Assembly (NCBI GenBank): GCA_020735665.1
Contig: CP085928.1
Span: forward strand, 1,130,001-1,194,000
Length of the DNA stretch: 64,000 nt
DNA from: Lachnospiraceae bacterium GAM79
GTDB lineage: Bacteria > Bacillota > Clostridia > Lachnospirales > Lachnospiraceae
Direction: 5' to 3'
This document shows positions 8,405 to 14,975 of the stretch, one piece after another. How positions within the stretch are numbered: the first letter of the stretch is position 1; the number at the start of each line of letters is the position of its first letter. The notes beneath the pieces were generated by a model, which was given only the letters and a program-made list of their open reading frames with translations, did no database searches and was not told the DNA's origin. A program made the translations under genes and the position numbers.

Positions 8405-8446
8405 AAATTCGTTTTATATTATTTTTAGATATAAAACGAATTTTTT
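8405..8446 (+). terminator. Intrinsic terminator after the pseudouridine synthase gene
   Basis: A near-perfect 15-bp A/T-rich stem, 8405-8419 with 8429-8443 (AAATTCGTTTTATAT and its complement), loop of 9, then a T-run to 8446. It ends the lspA-rluD-type unit. Confidence 0.85.
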
Positions 8447-8448
8447 GA

Positions 8449-8477
8449 TTTACATTTTTTTGTGGAAATGTTATAAT
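8449..8477 (+). promoter_or_regulatory. Sigma-A type promoter for the cytidylate-kinase-like gene
   Basis: TTTACA (8449-8454), 17-base spacer, TATAAT (8472-8477). It starts three bases after the preceding terminator and predicts a leader of about 95 bases before the gene at 8579. Confidence 0.8.
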
Positions 8478-8578
8478 TTTTATTATAAAAAATAAACAAT
8501 TTTATGGTTTTTATACAGAAAACCGTAGTTTGTTTTTTACAGCAAATAAAAATCATACTTGCAAAGGGGGCTTTTATT

Positions 8579-9193
8579 ATGGCTTGCAATAAAATTATAA
8601 CAATAGGACGACAGTTTGGAAGCGGCGGAAGAGAAGTTGGACAGAAACTTGCTGAAAAACTTGGTATTCCGTTTTATGATAAGGAACTTTTAAAGATCGC
8701 AGCAAGAGACAGTGGTATCTGCGAAGAATTATTTGAGAACTTTGACGAGAAACCAACAAACAGTTTTCTCTATACATTAGTTATGGATCCATATTCATTA
8801 GGATTCGGAACATCCGGTGAATTGCCATTAAATCATAAAGTTTTTCTGGCTGCATTTGACACTATCAAATCTATTGCTGAAAAAGATGGTACCTGTGTAT
8901 TTGTAGGTCGTTGTGCAGATTATGCCTTAAGAGATTATTCTAACGTTGTAAATGCATTTATATATGCAGATATTGATGATCGTATAAAACGTATTGCAAA
9001 GAAATACGAACTTACAGATGCGAAAGCAAAGGATTTGATCCGCAAAGAAGACAAATCAAGAGCATCCTATTACAATTATTACACGTCCAAGCGTTGGGGT
9101 GAGATGAAAGGCTATGACATCTGCCTGAATTCCAGCCAGTTTGGAATTGATAATTGTGTAGATATGTTATACGATGCCGTTACAAAGTATTAG
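8579..9193 (+). CDS. Cytidylate kinase-like family protein
   Basis: 204 residues of the cytidylate-kinase-like group (nucleoside monophosphate kinase fold). The N-terminal IITIGRQFGSGGREVG carries the glycine-rich nucleotide loop at about 10-17 and differs from a canonical Walker A; GIPFYDKELL follows, then FVGRCADYAL and the lid-like RIAKKYELTDAKAKDLI and DKSRASYYNYYT. These features separate the group from true Cmk, and the substrate is not established. The start at 8579 is set by AAAGGGGG at 8563-8570; an upstream in-frame ATG at 8504 lacks a ribosome binding site. It is a single-gene unit with its own promoter, followed by hairpin repeats. Confidence 0.85.
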   Translation: MACNKIITIGRQFGSGGREVGQKLAEKLGIPFYDKELLKIAARDSGICEELFENFDEKPTNSFLYTLVMDPYSLGFGTSGELPLNHKVFLAAFDTIKSIAEKDGTCVFVGRCADYALRDYSNVVNAFIYADIDDRIKRIAKKYELTDAKAKDLIRKEDKSRASYYNYYTSKRWGEMKGYDICLNSSQFGIDNCVDMLYDAVTKY

Positions 9194-9196
9194 ACC

Positions 9197-9394
9197 ATGA
9201 TATAATGAACGCAAAATTATTTGCTCGCAAGGATGCTGATTTTGCGAAATGCATAGAATGTGCGAAGCACATGATATAATGATGAAAAATCGCTTGCTTG
9301 CAAGGGACGATTTTTCGAATGCATTGAGTGAGTTATGCTCACGATATTACATAATGAAAAAATGCGCTGAGAGATATTTCCCGGCGCATTTTTC
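9197..9394 (+). repeat. Three tandem degenerate units, two hairpins each, ending in a terminator
   Basis: Units begin with ATGATATAATGA at 9197 and 9271 and a relaxed copy at 9343. Unit 1 has stem CGCAAAAT/ATTTTGCG (9210-9217, 9239-9246) around an inner TTGCTCGCAA, then GTGC-GAA-GCAC (9260-9270). Unit 2 has GAAAAATCG/CGATTTTTC (9284-9292, 9308-9316) around TTGCTTGCAA, then GTGAG/CTCAC (9328-9332, 9338-9342). Unit 3 keeps only the first stem. Stem sequences differ between units while pairing is kept, and both first stems are followed by a GAA-ATGCAT-like link. No coding frame fits. The start overlaps nothing known; function is unknown. Confidence 0.75.
9356..9394 (+). terminator. Intrinsic terminator closing the repeat region
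   Basis: GAAAAAATGCGC (9356-9367) pairs with GCGCATTTTTC (9384-9394), the third-unit stem of the repeat array. The A-run before and T-run in the descending arm make it a plausible terminator, possibly in both directions. Confidence 0.65.
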
Positions 9395-9492
9395 ATATCA
9401 AATACTTAATATTATTCTTTTATTAATTTTCAAAGAATGTTCTTTATTCTAATAACATTTATACTTTATTGCATAGGGGAGTTACAACTGAT

Positions 9493-10548
9493 TTAATCAT
9501 CACGTTTTTCTCGTAATTGAACACGATTCCTGGCACTTCGCCGCCTGTCCTCATCCATATCTGCATAATGTTTTCTTGTTGTATTTACATCGCTGTGACC
9601 AAGAACATCCGCAACCAGATAAATATCACCGGTTTCTCGATACAATTCTGTGCCATAGGTGCTTCTTAATTTATGCGGAGTAATATGCTTCAAAGGGATA
9701 ACGCCTTCTGAATATTTTTTTACCAGCATTTCAACAGACCGAACAGACATTCGTTTTTTTTGGCTGGAGAGGAAGAGAGCATTTTCATATCCTGATACCG
9801 GCTCTATATGTTTGCGTTCCTCAAGATAATCTGTTAATGCGTCTGTAACTTCATCACCAAAATAAACATAAGATTCATAACCGCCTTTTCTGGTAACTTT
9901 TACGCGGCTGTTATTAAAATCCACATCTTTAAGATCGATTCCAACACATTCAGATACACGGATACCTGTTCCAAGCATGAGAGTCAAAATTGCAAGATCA
10001 CGAACCTTTGTCTTTGCATGATATGCCTGTTGGTGTTTGGTTAAATGATCACCATATTCAACAGCATCTAAGAAATCTGCGACCTCATTTGTATCCAGTC
10101 TGGTTATTGTTTTACCATGAATCTTTGGCATATCCACTTTTTCAGCCGGATTTGACTTTATACGGTCGTTTTTATACAAATATGCATAGAATACCCTTAA
10201 TGCAGATAATTTGCGTTTAATAGCCCGTTCAGCGTTCGTATAGACCTTTCCATCCTTTTCATAATACTTAAGATATTCCAGATATTCTTCAATATCTTCA
10301 GCTTCGAGGGCTGATATATCCTCCAATGTGATATCAATCGGTTTTCGTCCTCGAAACTGTGGGCATTCGCTGCATAAAAAGTTATAAAATGTTTTTATAT
10401 CTCTGGCATATCCAAGCCGTGTTCTGGATGAAGTTCGATTTTCAATCCCACGAAAAACAATCTTAACATATGAAGGAAGCTCTGCTAGAATATTTCGTAG
10501 AAGAATTGTATTTTTTATATTGATGTCATTTGTATATTCGTTTGCCAT
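9493..10548 (-). CDS. Tyrosine recombinase (XerC/D-like integrase family)
   Basis: 351 residues. An N-terminal SAM-like core-binding domain (about 25-125) precedes the catalytic domain with the full active site: Arg197 (GTGIRVSE), Lys221 in the beta hairpin, HKLR (His292, Arg295), His318 in LGHSDVNTTRKHY and the nucleophile Tyr328. It cuts and rejoins DNA through a 3'-phosphotyrosine. The N-terminal extension makes it longer than XerC/XerD (about 300 residues), and it stands alone without an excisionase, phage genes or a plasmid system. It could be the chromosomal Xer protein or a domesticated integrase. A 28-bp palindrome lies 154 bases upstream of its start. Confidence 0.9.
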   Translation of the reverse strand: MANEYTNDINIKNTILLRNILAELPSYVKIVFRGIENRTSSRTRLGYARDIKTFYNFLCSECPQFRGRKPIDITLEDISALEAEDIEEYLEYLKYYEKDGKVYTNAERAIKRKLSALRVFYAYLYKNDRIKSNPAEKVDMPKIHGKTITRLDTNEVADFLDAVEYGDHLTKHQQAYHAKTKVRDLAILTLMLGTGIRVSECVGIDLKDVDFNNSRVKVTRKGGYESYVYFGDEVTDALTDYLEERKHIEPVSGYENALFLSSQKKRMSVRSVEMLVKKYSEGVIPLKHITPHKLRSTYGTELYRETGDIYLVADVLGHSDVNTTRKHYADMDEDRRRSARNRVQLREKRDD

Positions 10549-10701
10549 TTGAAATTACCTTTTTCCTTTCTACTAACAATATATTTACATATTATTTATT
10601 GATTCCGTGTATGTTTTTATATATAATATCTGTTAAATGTATATCAAAAATTGATGTAATTGCAGAATATCATTTAAATGTGGTGTATATTTAATTATGT
10701 T

Positions 10702-10729
10702 TTTTCGTAAAACCTTAGTTTTGCGAAAA
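10702..10729. repeat. 28-bp palindrome in the recombinase/ttcA intergenic region
   Basis: TTTTCGTAAAAC (10702-10713), loop CTTA, GTTTTGCGAAAA (10718-10729): 11 of 12 positions are Watson-Crick and the remaining one is T/G. Neither strand has a T-run after the stem. The 319-base region 10549-10867 otherwise contains only AT-rich sequence, a short CACTC/GAGTG hairpin near 10757, and the ttcA promoter. A recombinase binding site is one possibility. Confidence 0.55.
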
Positions 10730-10795
10730 GTTATATCTGCTAAATTAGTTATATCACACTCTGCCTCTGAGTGCAATTCTTTCATCAATATTTTC

Positions 10796-10824
10796 TTGAA
10801 ACCAATTCCTTTTATAAGTATAAT
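10796..10824 (+). promoter_or_regulatory. Sigma-A type promoter for the ttcA-like gene
   Basis: TTGAAA (10796-10801), 17-base spacer, TATAAT (10819-10824). The start codon at 10868 follows about 35 bases after the expected transcript start. Confidence 0.85.
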
Positions 10825-10867
10825 ATACACGGTTATGAAACAAATCTTATCATTTTGAGGTAATTAT

Positions 10868-11623
10868 ATGAAATTACAAAAGTTATTAAGTTATACAAGA
10901 CGCGCCATCGATTCATATGAAATGATCGATAATGGTGATAAAATTGCAGTTGGTATTTCCGGTGGTAAGGACAGCCTGACTTTACTCTATGCTCTGGCTG
11001 AATTACGACGATTCTATCCAAAAAAATTTGATCTGATCGCTATTACAGTTAATCTCGGCTTTGATAATTTTGATACTGCAAAGATCGAACAATTATGTAA
11101 AGAACTGGATGTTCCTTATTATATTGTAGATACAGAAATATATGATATTGTATTCAATGTCCGAAAAGAGAAAAATCCATGTTCTTTATGCGCTAAAATG
11201 CGAAAAGGCGCATTAAATCAGAAATTAAATGATCTTGGATGTAACAAGATTGCTTATGCGCATCATAAGGATGATTTTATTGAAACCTTCCTTATGTCAT
11301 TATTATATGAAGGCAGAATCCATACATTCTCACCTAAAACATATCTGGATAAAAGTGAATTGATGGTTATTCGCCCTCTTATGTATATAAACGAAGGTGA
11401 AATTATCTCTTTTAAGAATGATATGCAGCTTCCTGTTATCAAGAGTCCTTGTCCTGCCGATGGATATACGAAACGTGAATATGCAAAACAAACTCTGGCG
11501 AAGTTGGAAAAGGAAACTCCCGGCTGCAAGCAGCGGATTTTTTCCGCTATCGAACGGGGAACTCCGGATGGCTGGCCTGTAAAGATCGACAATCCAAGAC
11601 TTTACAATAAAGATGCCAAATAA
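10868..11623 (+). CDS. ttcA: TtcA-family PP-loop ATPase (tRNA 2-thiolation)
   Basis: 251 residues of the PP-loop (adenine nucleotide alpha-hydrolase) family. SGGKDSLT at 31-38 is the ATP-pyrophosphatase loop. CSLC at 105-108 and a third Cys in SPCPAD at 195 match the three cysteines that hold the Fe-S cluster in TtcA, which makes 2-thiocytidine at position 32 of some tRNAs. The sequence between, with AYAHHKDD, fits the TtcA/TtuA group rather than TilS. It has its own promoter and ends before nested inverted repeats. The substrate nucleoside is inferred from family only; a TtuA-like role on another tRNA position cannot be excluded. Confidence 0.8.
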   Translation: MKLQKLLSYTRRAIDSYEMIDNGDKIAVGISGGKDSLTLLYALAELRRFYPKKFDLIAITVNLGFDNFDTAKIEQLCKELDVPYYIVDTEIYDIVFNVRKEKNPCSLCAKMRKGALNQKLNDLGCNKIAYAHHKDDFIETFLMSLLYEGRIHTFSPKTYLDKSELMVIRPLMYINEGEIISFKNDMQLPVIKSPCPADGYTKREYAKQTLAKLEKETPGCKQRIFSAIERGTPDGWPVKIDNPRLYNKDAK

Positions 11624-11710
11624 GCACATTCTATTATGTAATTCGATAATTATGATTCTTTATACCACGAATTCTGTGTATTATAAATATATATAGTTAT
11701 ATTTTGAATA

Positions 11711-11794
11711 AAAAAGTATCTGTTTTTATCCTCTTATAAGGCAAATCTGTTTTAAACAGATAAACCATATAACATTTTATAACAGATACTTTTT
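11711..11794. terminator. Nested inverted repeats between convergent ttcA-like and yneA-like genes
   Basis: Outer arms AAAAAGTATCTGTT (11711-11724) and AACAGATACTTTTT (11781-11794) are perfect complements and enclose an inner palindrome ATCTGTTTTAAACAGAT (11745-11761). A- and T-runs flank the outer stem on both strands, so it can terminate transcription from both sides. The four ATCTGTT/AACAGAT arms can pair in more than one way. Confidence 0.65.
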
Positions 11795-11799
11795 ATTAT

Positions 11800-12126
11800 T
11801 TATTCGTAATCATTTACTTTATAATATGGAATCAGTAAATTAGTTCCATCTACGATGACATCTGTATTCAGATTATTCATCGCAAGCACTTCATCGATAT
11901 AAGCCTGTGTGGAAGCATACTCTTCTGTCTTATATTCATTTGCGATATCCCACAGGGTATCTCCTTCTTCTATGGTGATACATTTATAATATTTCTTACT
12001 TGCGTTCGATGCGCTGGTTGCCGGTGAATCCTTATGGGATATAAGGATATATAATACTGTAACCAGGATAATACCTGCTATAATGAAAATCTTTTTTGTA
12101 CTGATAAATCTTACTACGTTCTTCAT
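11800..12126 (-). CDS. yneA: YneA-like LysM protein, SOS-controlled division inhibitor candidate
   Basis: 108 residues: one membrane helix at about 13-30 and a LysM domain at about 55-100 (ITIEEGDTLWDIANEY, then a peptide ending in NLLIPYY). Size, N-terminal anchor, C-terminal LysM and divergent placement against lexA all match B. subtilis YneA, which halts division during DNA damage. Its promoter (12192-12220) holds a LexA box in the spacer and is flanked by two more, so SOS control is well supported. GGAGG lies just before the start. The division-inhibitor role itself is inferred by analogy; sequence similarity outside LysM cannot be judged here. Confidence 0.8.
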   Translation of the reverse strand: MKNVVRFISTKKIFIIAGIILVTVLYILISHKDSPATSASNASKKYYKCITIEEGDTLWDIANEYKTEEYASTQAYIDEVLAMNNLNTDVIVDGTNLLIPYYKVNDYE

Positions 12127-12172
12127 GTTCTCTTCCTCCTTAGAATTAAAATCTATATGTAATGTAATATTC

Positions 12173-12242
12173 TGAACAAATGTTTGAATAAATTATATCG
12201 AACAGTTGTTCATTTGTCAATATATTTCCGAACATTTGTATG
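12173..12242 (-). promoter_or_regulatory. Three LexA boxes on the yneA-like side
   Basis: Gram-positive LexA boxes follow CGAACN4GTTCG. Here: TGAACAAATGTTTG (12173-12186), CGAACAGTTGTTCA (12199-12212) and CGAACATTTGTATG (12229-12242). The first covers the expected transcript start, the second fills the -35/-10 spacer and the third lies just upstream of -35 of the yneA-like promoter. Confidence 0.85.
12192..12220 (-). promoter_or_regulatory. Consensus sigma-A promoter of the yneA-like gene
   Basis: On the - strand TTGACA (12220-12215), 17-base spacer, TATAAT (12197-12192): both hexamers are perfect consensus. A strong promoter masked by LexA boxes is the expected design for an SOS gene. Confidence 0.9.
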
Positions 12243-12326
12243 GATTATTCGAAAATATATTCGTCATATCCCGATGACTTCTTTATAATACCAGTATGGA
12301 TGAGTAAAAAAGCGCACACAAGAAAG

Positions 12327-12366
12327 AGAACATTTGTTTGCAAAACGAACAATTATGTGCTACTAT
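12327..12366 (+). promoter_or_regulatory. lexA promoter with two LexA boxes
   Basis: TTGCAA (12338-12343), 17-base spacer, TACTAT (12361-12366). AGAACATTTGTTTG (12327-12340) overlaps the -35 element and CGAACAATTATGTG (12346-12359), a weaker box, fills the spacer. This predicts autorepression of lexA. Confidence 0.8.
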
Positions 12367-12408
12367 TATTCATATAAGTTTTTTTAATACATTTAGGAGG
12401 ATTTACAT

Positions 12409-13032
12409 ATGGGAAAAGAAAAGCTCACGGATAAGCAAACTCAGATCCTTGAATATATACGTCATGAGATTCTTGCAAAGGGGTATCCGCCATCAATCAG
12501 AGAGATCTGTCAGGCTGTTGATCTGAAGTCTACTTCTTCTGTACATGCTCAGTTATCATCATTAGAGGCAAAGGGCTATATCAGAAGGGATCTGACAAAG
12601 TCCCGCTCAATTGAGATCATAGACGATGATTTTTCACTTACCAAACGGGAACTGGTAAACATCCCTATCGTTGGAACGGTTTCCTGTGGTCAGCCTATCC
12701 TTGCTGAACAGAACATCGAAGACTATTTCCCTGTTCCACCGGAATATATTCATAATACGAATAACCAGACCTTTATGCTTCGTGTAAAGGGTGACAGTAT
12801 GATCAATGTAGGTATTTATGAAAAGGATCTTGTAATTGTTGAGCAGTGCTCTTCTGCCAGAAATGGCGAGATCGTCGTTGCATTGATCGAGGATTCTGCA
12901 ACAGTTAAGACCTTTTATAAAGAAAACGGTTATATTCGTTTACAGCCGGAAAATGATTATATGGATCCGATCCTTGTCGAACATTGCGAGATCCTAGGTC
13001 GTGTGATCGGTCTGTTCCGTAATTTTATCTGA
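12409..13032 (+). CDS. lexA: LexA SOS repressor
   Basis: 207 residues. Winged-helix DNA-binding domain at 1-70 ([20 protein letters not shown] is the helix-turn-helix region), then an S24 peptidase-like domain with catalytic Ser130 (GDSM) and Lys167 (ATVK). The self-cleavage site, Ala-Gly in E. coli LexA, is Cys93-Gly94 here (GTVSCGQP), as in UmuD. Activated RecA triggers cleavage and induction. AGGAGG lies 7 bases before the ATG. Boxes at 12327-12359 indicate autoregulation and those at 12173-12242 control of the divergent yneA-like gene. No DNA repair gene follows; the next feature is a hairpin and gene remnants on the other strand. Confidence 0.97.
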   Translation: MGKEKLTDKQTQILEYIRHEILAKGYPPSIREICQAVDLKSTSSVHAQLSSLEAKGYIRRDLTKSRSIEIIDDDFSLTKRELVNIPIVGTVSCGQPILAEQNIEDYFPVPPEYIHNTNNQTFMLRVKGDSMINVGIYEKDLVIVEQCSSARNGEIVVALIEDSATVKTFYKENGYIRLQPENDYMDPILVEHCEILGRVIGLFRNFI

Positions 13033-13094
13033 TCTGATTTAGATAAGTGCTTTCCGGATAAAAACGATTAGTACAAAAATATATTTTGCACATC

Positions 13095-13154
13095 AAAAAT
13101 GCACCTCAATATGACCGGCATAATAAATGCCTGATCATTTCAGAGGTGCATTTT
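13095..13154. terminator. Long hairpin downstream of lexA
   Basis: AAATGCACCTC (13097-13107) pairs with GAGGTGCATTT (13143-13153), and the loop contains a second hairpin GGCAT/ATGCC around 13118. A- and T-runs flank the outer stem, so it can act as a terminator for lexA and, on the other strand, for whatever reads through the remnant region. Its - strand side touches the stop codon of the hydrolase remnant. Confidence 0.6.
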
Positions 13155-13290
13155 ATTGATTTACAAACAGCTTCTTTGCATAATTATATAAGGCATTCTG
13201 CCATACTACCGTCTGATGACCGCCTGTGGTTTCATAAAAGATATGTTCGATACCGCGTTTATGCATATAATCATCTAGCTGATGCCAATC
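13153..13290 (-). pseudogene. C-terminal remnant of an alpha/beta-hydrolase esterase
   Basis: A 45-codon stretch ends in TAA and has no start of its own. It reads DWHQLDDYMHKRGIEHIFYE, then TTGGHQTVVWQNALYNYAKK, then LFVNQ. The pattern (short helix, GI-H-Y-E, GGH before a Trp, terminal helix) is that of the end of esterase-D/enterochelin-esterase-like hydrolases, where the GGH histidine completes the catalytic triad. Its 5' end runs straight into the truncated HEPN gene in a different frame, with no extra sequence between them, so a deletion appears to have joined the two. It is too short to be functional. Confidence 0.65.
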
Positions 13291-13510
13291 CGTTATCCTT
13301 CGACATACGAATCAGTTTATTTAGCTGATGAGTTTCCGGCACTGTTACACCTTTACATTCCAAAAAGGCTTTTAATGTAAATTCCACACACTGTTGAAGT
13401 TTGTAAGCAGTATCATTAATAAATAGTTCATCCCAACTGAAACATTTTAATGCTTCTTTTGCTGATATAAAATGATGTCGTGCCATTCTGAAATATCGAA
13501 TATCACACAT
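13271..13510 (-). CDS. HEPN-domain protein, C-terminally truncated
   Basis: 79 residues, against about 110-140 for intact HEPN proteins. The first helices are recognisable (FRMARHHFISAKEAL, LQQCVEFTLKAFLE, VPETHQLNKLI), but the last helix, where an RxxxxxH-type RNase motif would sit, is missing. After about residue 71 the frame runs into sequence belonging to a hydrolase remnant and ends with NGLASAR. It follows the nucleotidyltransferase gene by one base, the usual order of MNT-HEPN toxin-antitoxin pairs, in which HEPN is the RNase toxin and MNT adenylylates it. With the toxin's active end lost, this copy is probably inactive. Confidence 0.7.
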   Translation of the reverse strand: MCDIRYFRMARHHFISAKEALKCFSWDELFINDTAYKLQQCVEFTLKAFLECKGVTVPETHQLNKLIRMSKDNGLASAR

Positions 13511-13511
13511 A

Positions 13512-13901
13512 CTATCCCCTCCTGTAAACTAATACACCGTGCTCCCACAAAATCTTTTTTAAACGTTCACCAATATCAAACAAAATATCGACGTCACTAT
13601 TTATTTCAAAAAAATCATTCGGTACTTTTTTATAACCATCATTTCGTATAACTACCATGTCTATATCACTTTTTGAGTTACAACGAAATTCAACCGAACT
13701 ACCAAATATAATTAACGCATCAAGTCCGTTATCCTCGGCACAGCTATTTACTAATTTCTGGATTTCTTTTTGCTTTAAAGGGTGAATCCGGTTACAATTC
13801 ATAAAACTGACGCCATCTAGGATTTCAAAATCCCATAGATTAGGATTGTTCTCATTAATTAAATCTGCCGGATCTATATGATTATTCCGCATTTTATTCA
13901 C
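13512..13901 (-). CDS. MNT-type minimal nucleotidyltransferase
   Basis: 129 residues. The nucleotidyltransferase signature is at 67-81: GSSVEF followed by SDID, giving the GSx10DxD pattern with metal ligands Asp79 and Asp81; a third carboxylate may be in SDVDILFD near 110-116. About 45 residues precede the fold (with NPNLWDFEILDG), longer than in most stand-alone MNT proteins. It is paired with the truncated HEPN gene, so it looks like the surviving antitoxin-type half of an MNT-HEPN pair. No promoter is obvious in the AT-rich 300 bases upstream. Confidence 0.75.
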   Translation of the reverse strand: MNKMRNNHIDPADLINENNPNLWDFEILDGVSFMNCNRIHPLKQKEIQKLVNSCAEDNGLDALIIFGSSVEFRCNSKSDIDMVVIRNDGYKKVPNDFFEINSDVDILFDIGERLKKILWEHGVLVYRRG

Positions 13902-14200
13902 CTCAAATCCACATCAGATATAATATTTAAACTATTCATATTATTTATAACAGAGATTCAGATATTTATAAAAGGTCTAGACATTTATATAAATTCTAAT
14001 AATGGCTTTCAAAAATGAATTTTAGCTTTCGATAAAACTATTTAATCTTTAATATTCTTTCAATACATCCGAATAAATATTTCCTATTTATCAACATTCA
14101 AAATCTTTAATTAAAACCTTTTACAATTTATTAATTATAAATATTTTCTTGTATATTTTCTATTTTATCATAAATCATGAACATTTTCCCTTTTTAATAA
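13902..14200. other. AT-rich gap without a recognisable gene
   Basis: About 300 bases of very AT-rich sequence between the MNT gene and the secreted repeat protein. No frame, tRNA or convincing hairpin is seen. The base composition is lower in G+C than the flanking housekeeping genes, consistent with a variable region. Confidence 0.5.
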
Positions 14201-14959
14201 TTAAAAAGTACTTTCACCTGTATAATTACCATTAGAATCATAAATATACCCATAATTATCAGTATAACATCTTATTTTACCACTTCCATCATATATAGAC
14301 CTATACCATCTTCCACTATTTAAAATATTACTTGCAGGACCTGGACCATTGTACTGTTTCACTGGAGTAACTTTCGTTACATCTTTTTTACCATTGGTAA
14401 ACTTATAGCGTTTACCGTCGCTTAATGTTACATATCCGGTACACAGGGCATATTGCTTTTTAGATTTATTCCACTTCTTAACAGTCTTTTTATTTGAATC
14501 ATATAAATAAGAAGCAGATTTTGAATTTTTATAAAAGAAATACTGCTGTCCTGATTTCTTATCTTTTTTCCATTTATTACTTTTTACAGAATATGCTGTT
14601 TTCTTACCTTTTTTAAAGTAATAATATTTACCATCACTTAGCTTACAGATACCATTATATTTTTTAAAACTACCGTTTTTCCACTGATAAAGAGTCTTAT
14701 TCTCCCATTTATAAGACGCCGTCGTTTTATTCTTATTAAAATAATACTGCACACCTGACTTTTTATACCAGCCGGCTTTATGGTTTGTTTCCTTTGCAGT
14801 AACCTTTTGAGTTGTTTCATTAATTTTTATTTCCGAAATATCGCTGCCTTTTTTAACTGTAATTGCAGCAGCTTCAGCAGTATTCGTGTTCACAGAACAA
14901 CATGTGATCATCACACATATAACAATTAATAAACTAACAATCCTTTTAAATCCTCTCAT
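14201..14959 (-). CDS. Secreted basic protein with two internal repeats
   Basis: 252 residues from the ATG at 14959, chosen because GAGAGAGGGAC lies just upstream; an in-frame start at 15028 would fall inside the HD-GYP gene. A Sec signal peptide (hydrophobic 8-22, likely cleavage after AEA near 30) is followed by a Lys-, Tyr- and Trp-rich body. Two copies of a unit of about 65 residues lie at 67-133 and 135-197, each starting KSGxQYxF and containing LSDGKxYxFxxGKK. The C-terminus has aromatic YG/YD repeats (YTDNYGYIYDSNGNY). The family is not recognised; the pattern resembles wall- or choline-binding-type aromatic repeats only loosely. It follows the HD-GYP gene by 16 bases. Confidence 0.7.
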   Translation of the reverse strand: MRGFKRIVSLLIVICVMITCCSVNTNTAEAAAITVKKGSDISEIKINETTQKVTAKETNHKAGWYKKSGVQYYFNKNKTTASYKWENKTLYQWKNGSFKKYNGICKLSDGKYYYFKKGKKTAYSVKSNKWKKDKKSGQQYFFYKNSKSASYLYDSNKKTVKKWNKSKKQYALCTGYVTLSDGKRYKFTNGKKDVTKVTPVKQYNGPGPASNILNSGRWYRSIYDGSGKIRCYTDNYGYIYDSNGNYTGESTF

Positions 14960-14975
14960 AAAGTCCCTCTCTCTC

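Noticed and set aside
8337-8495. 52-codon frame right after the pseudouridine synthase gene
   Set aside because: It runs through the terminator at 8405 and the promoter at 8449 and has no ribosome binding site.
9197-9394. CRISPR array
   Set aside because: Units are degenerate, form internal hairpins and have no spacers; no cas gene is present.
9493-10548. Evidence of a prophage or integrative element
   Set aside because: The recombinase stands alone; no excisionase, structural, replication or transfer gene and no flanking direct repeats were seen.
10633-10830. 65-codon frame on the - strand between recombinase and ttcA
   Set aside because: It crosses the ttcA promoter and the palindrome and has no recognisable protein features.
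13086-13328. 80-codon + strand frame downstream of lexA
   Set aside because: It is antisense to the hydrolase remnant and starts within the hairpin; the - strand reading gives the family match.
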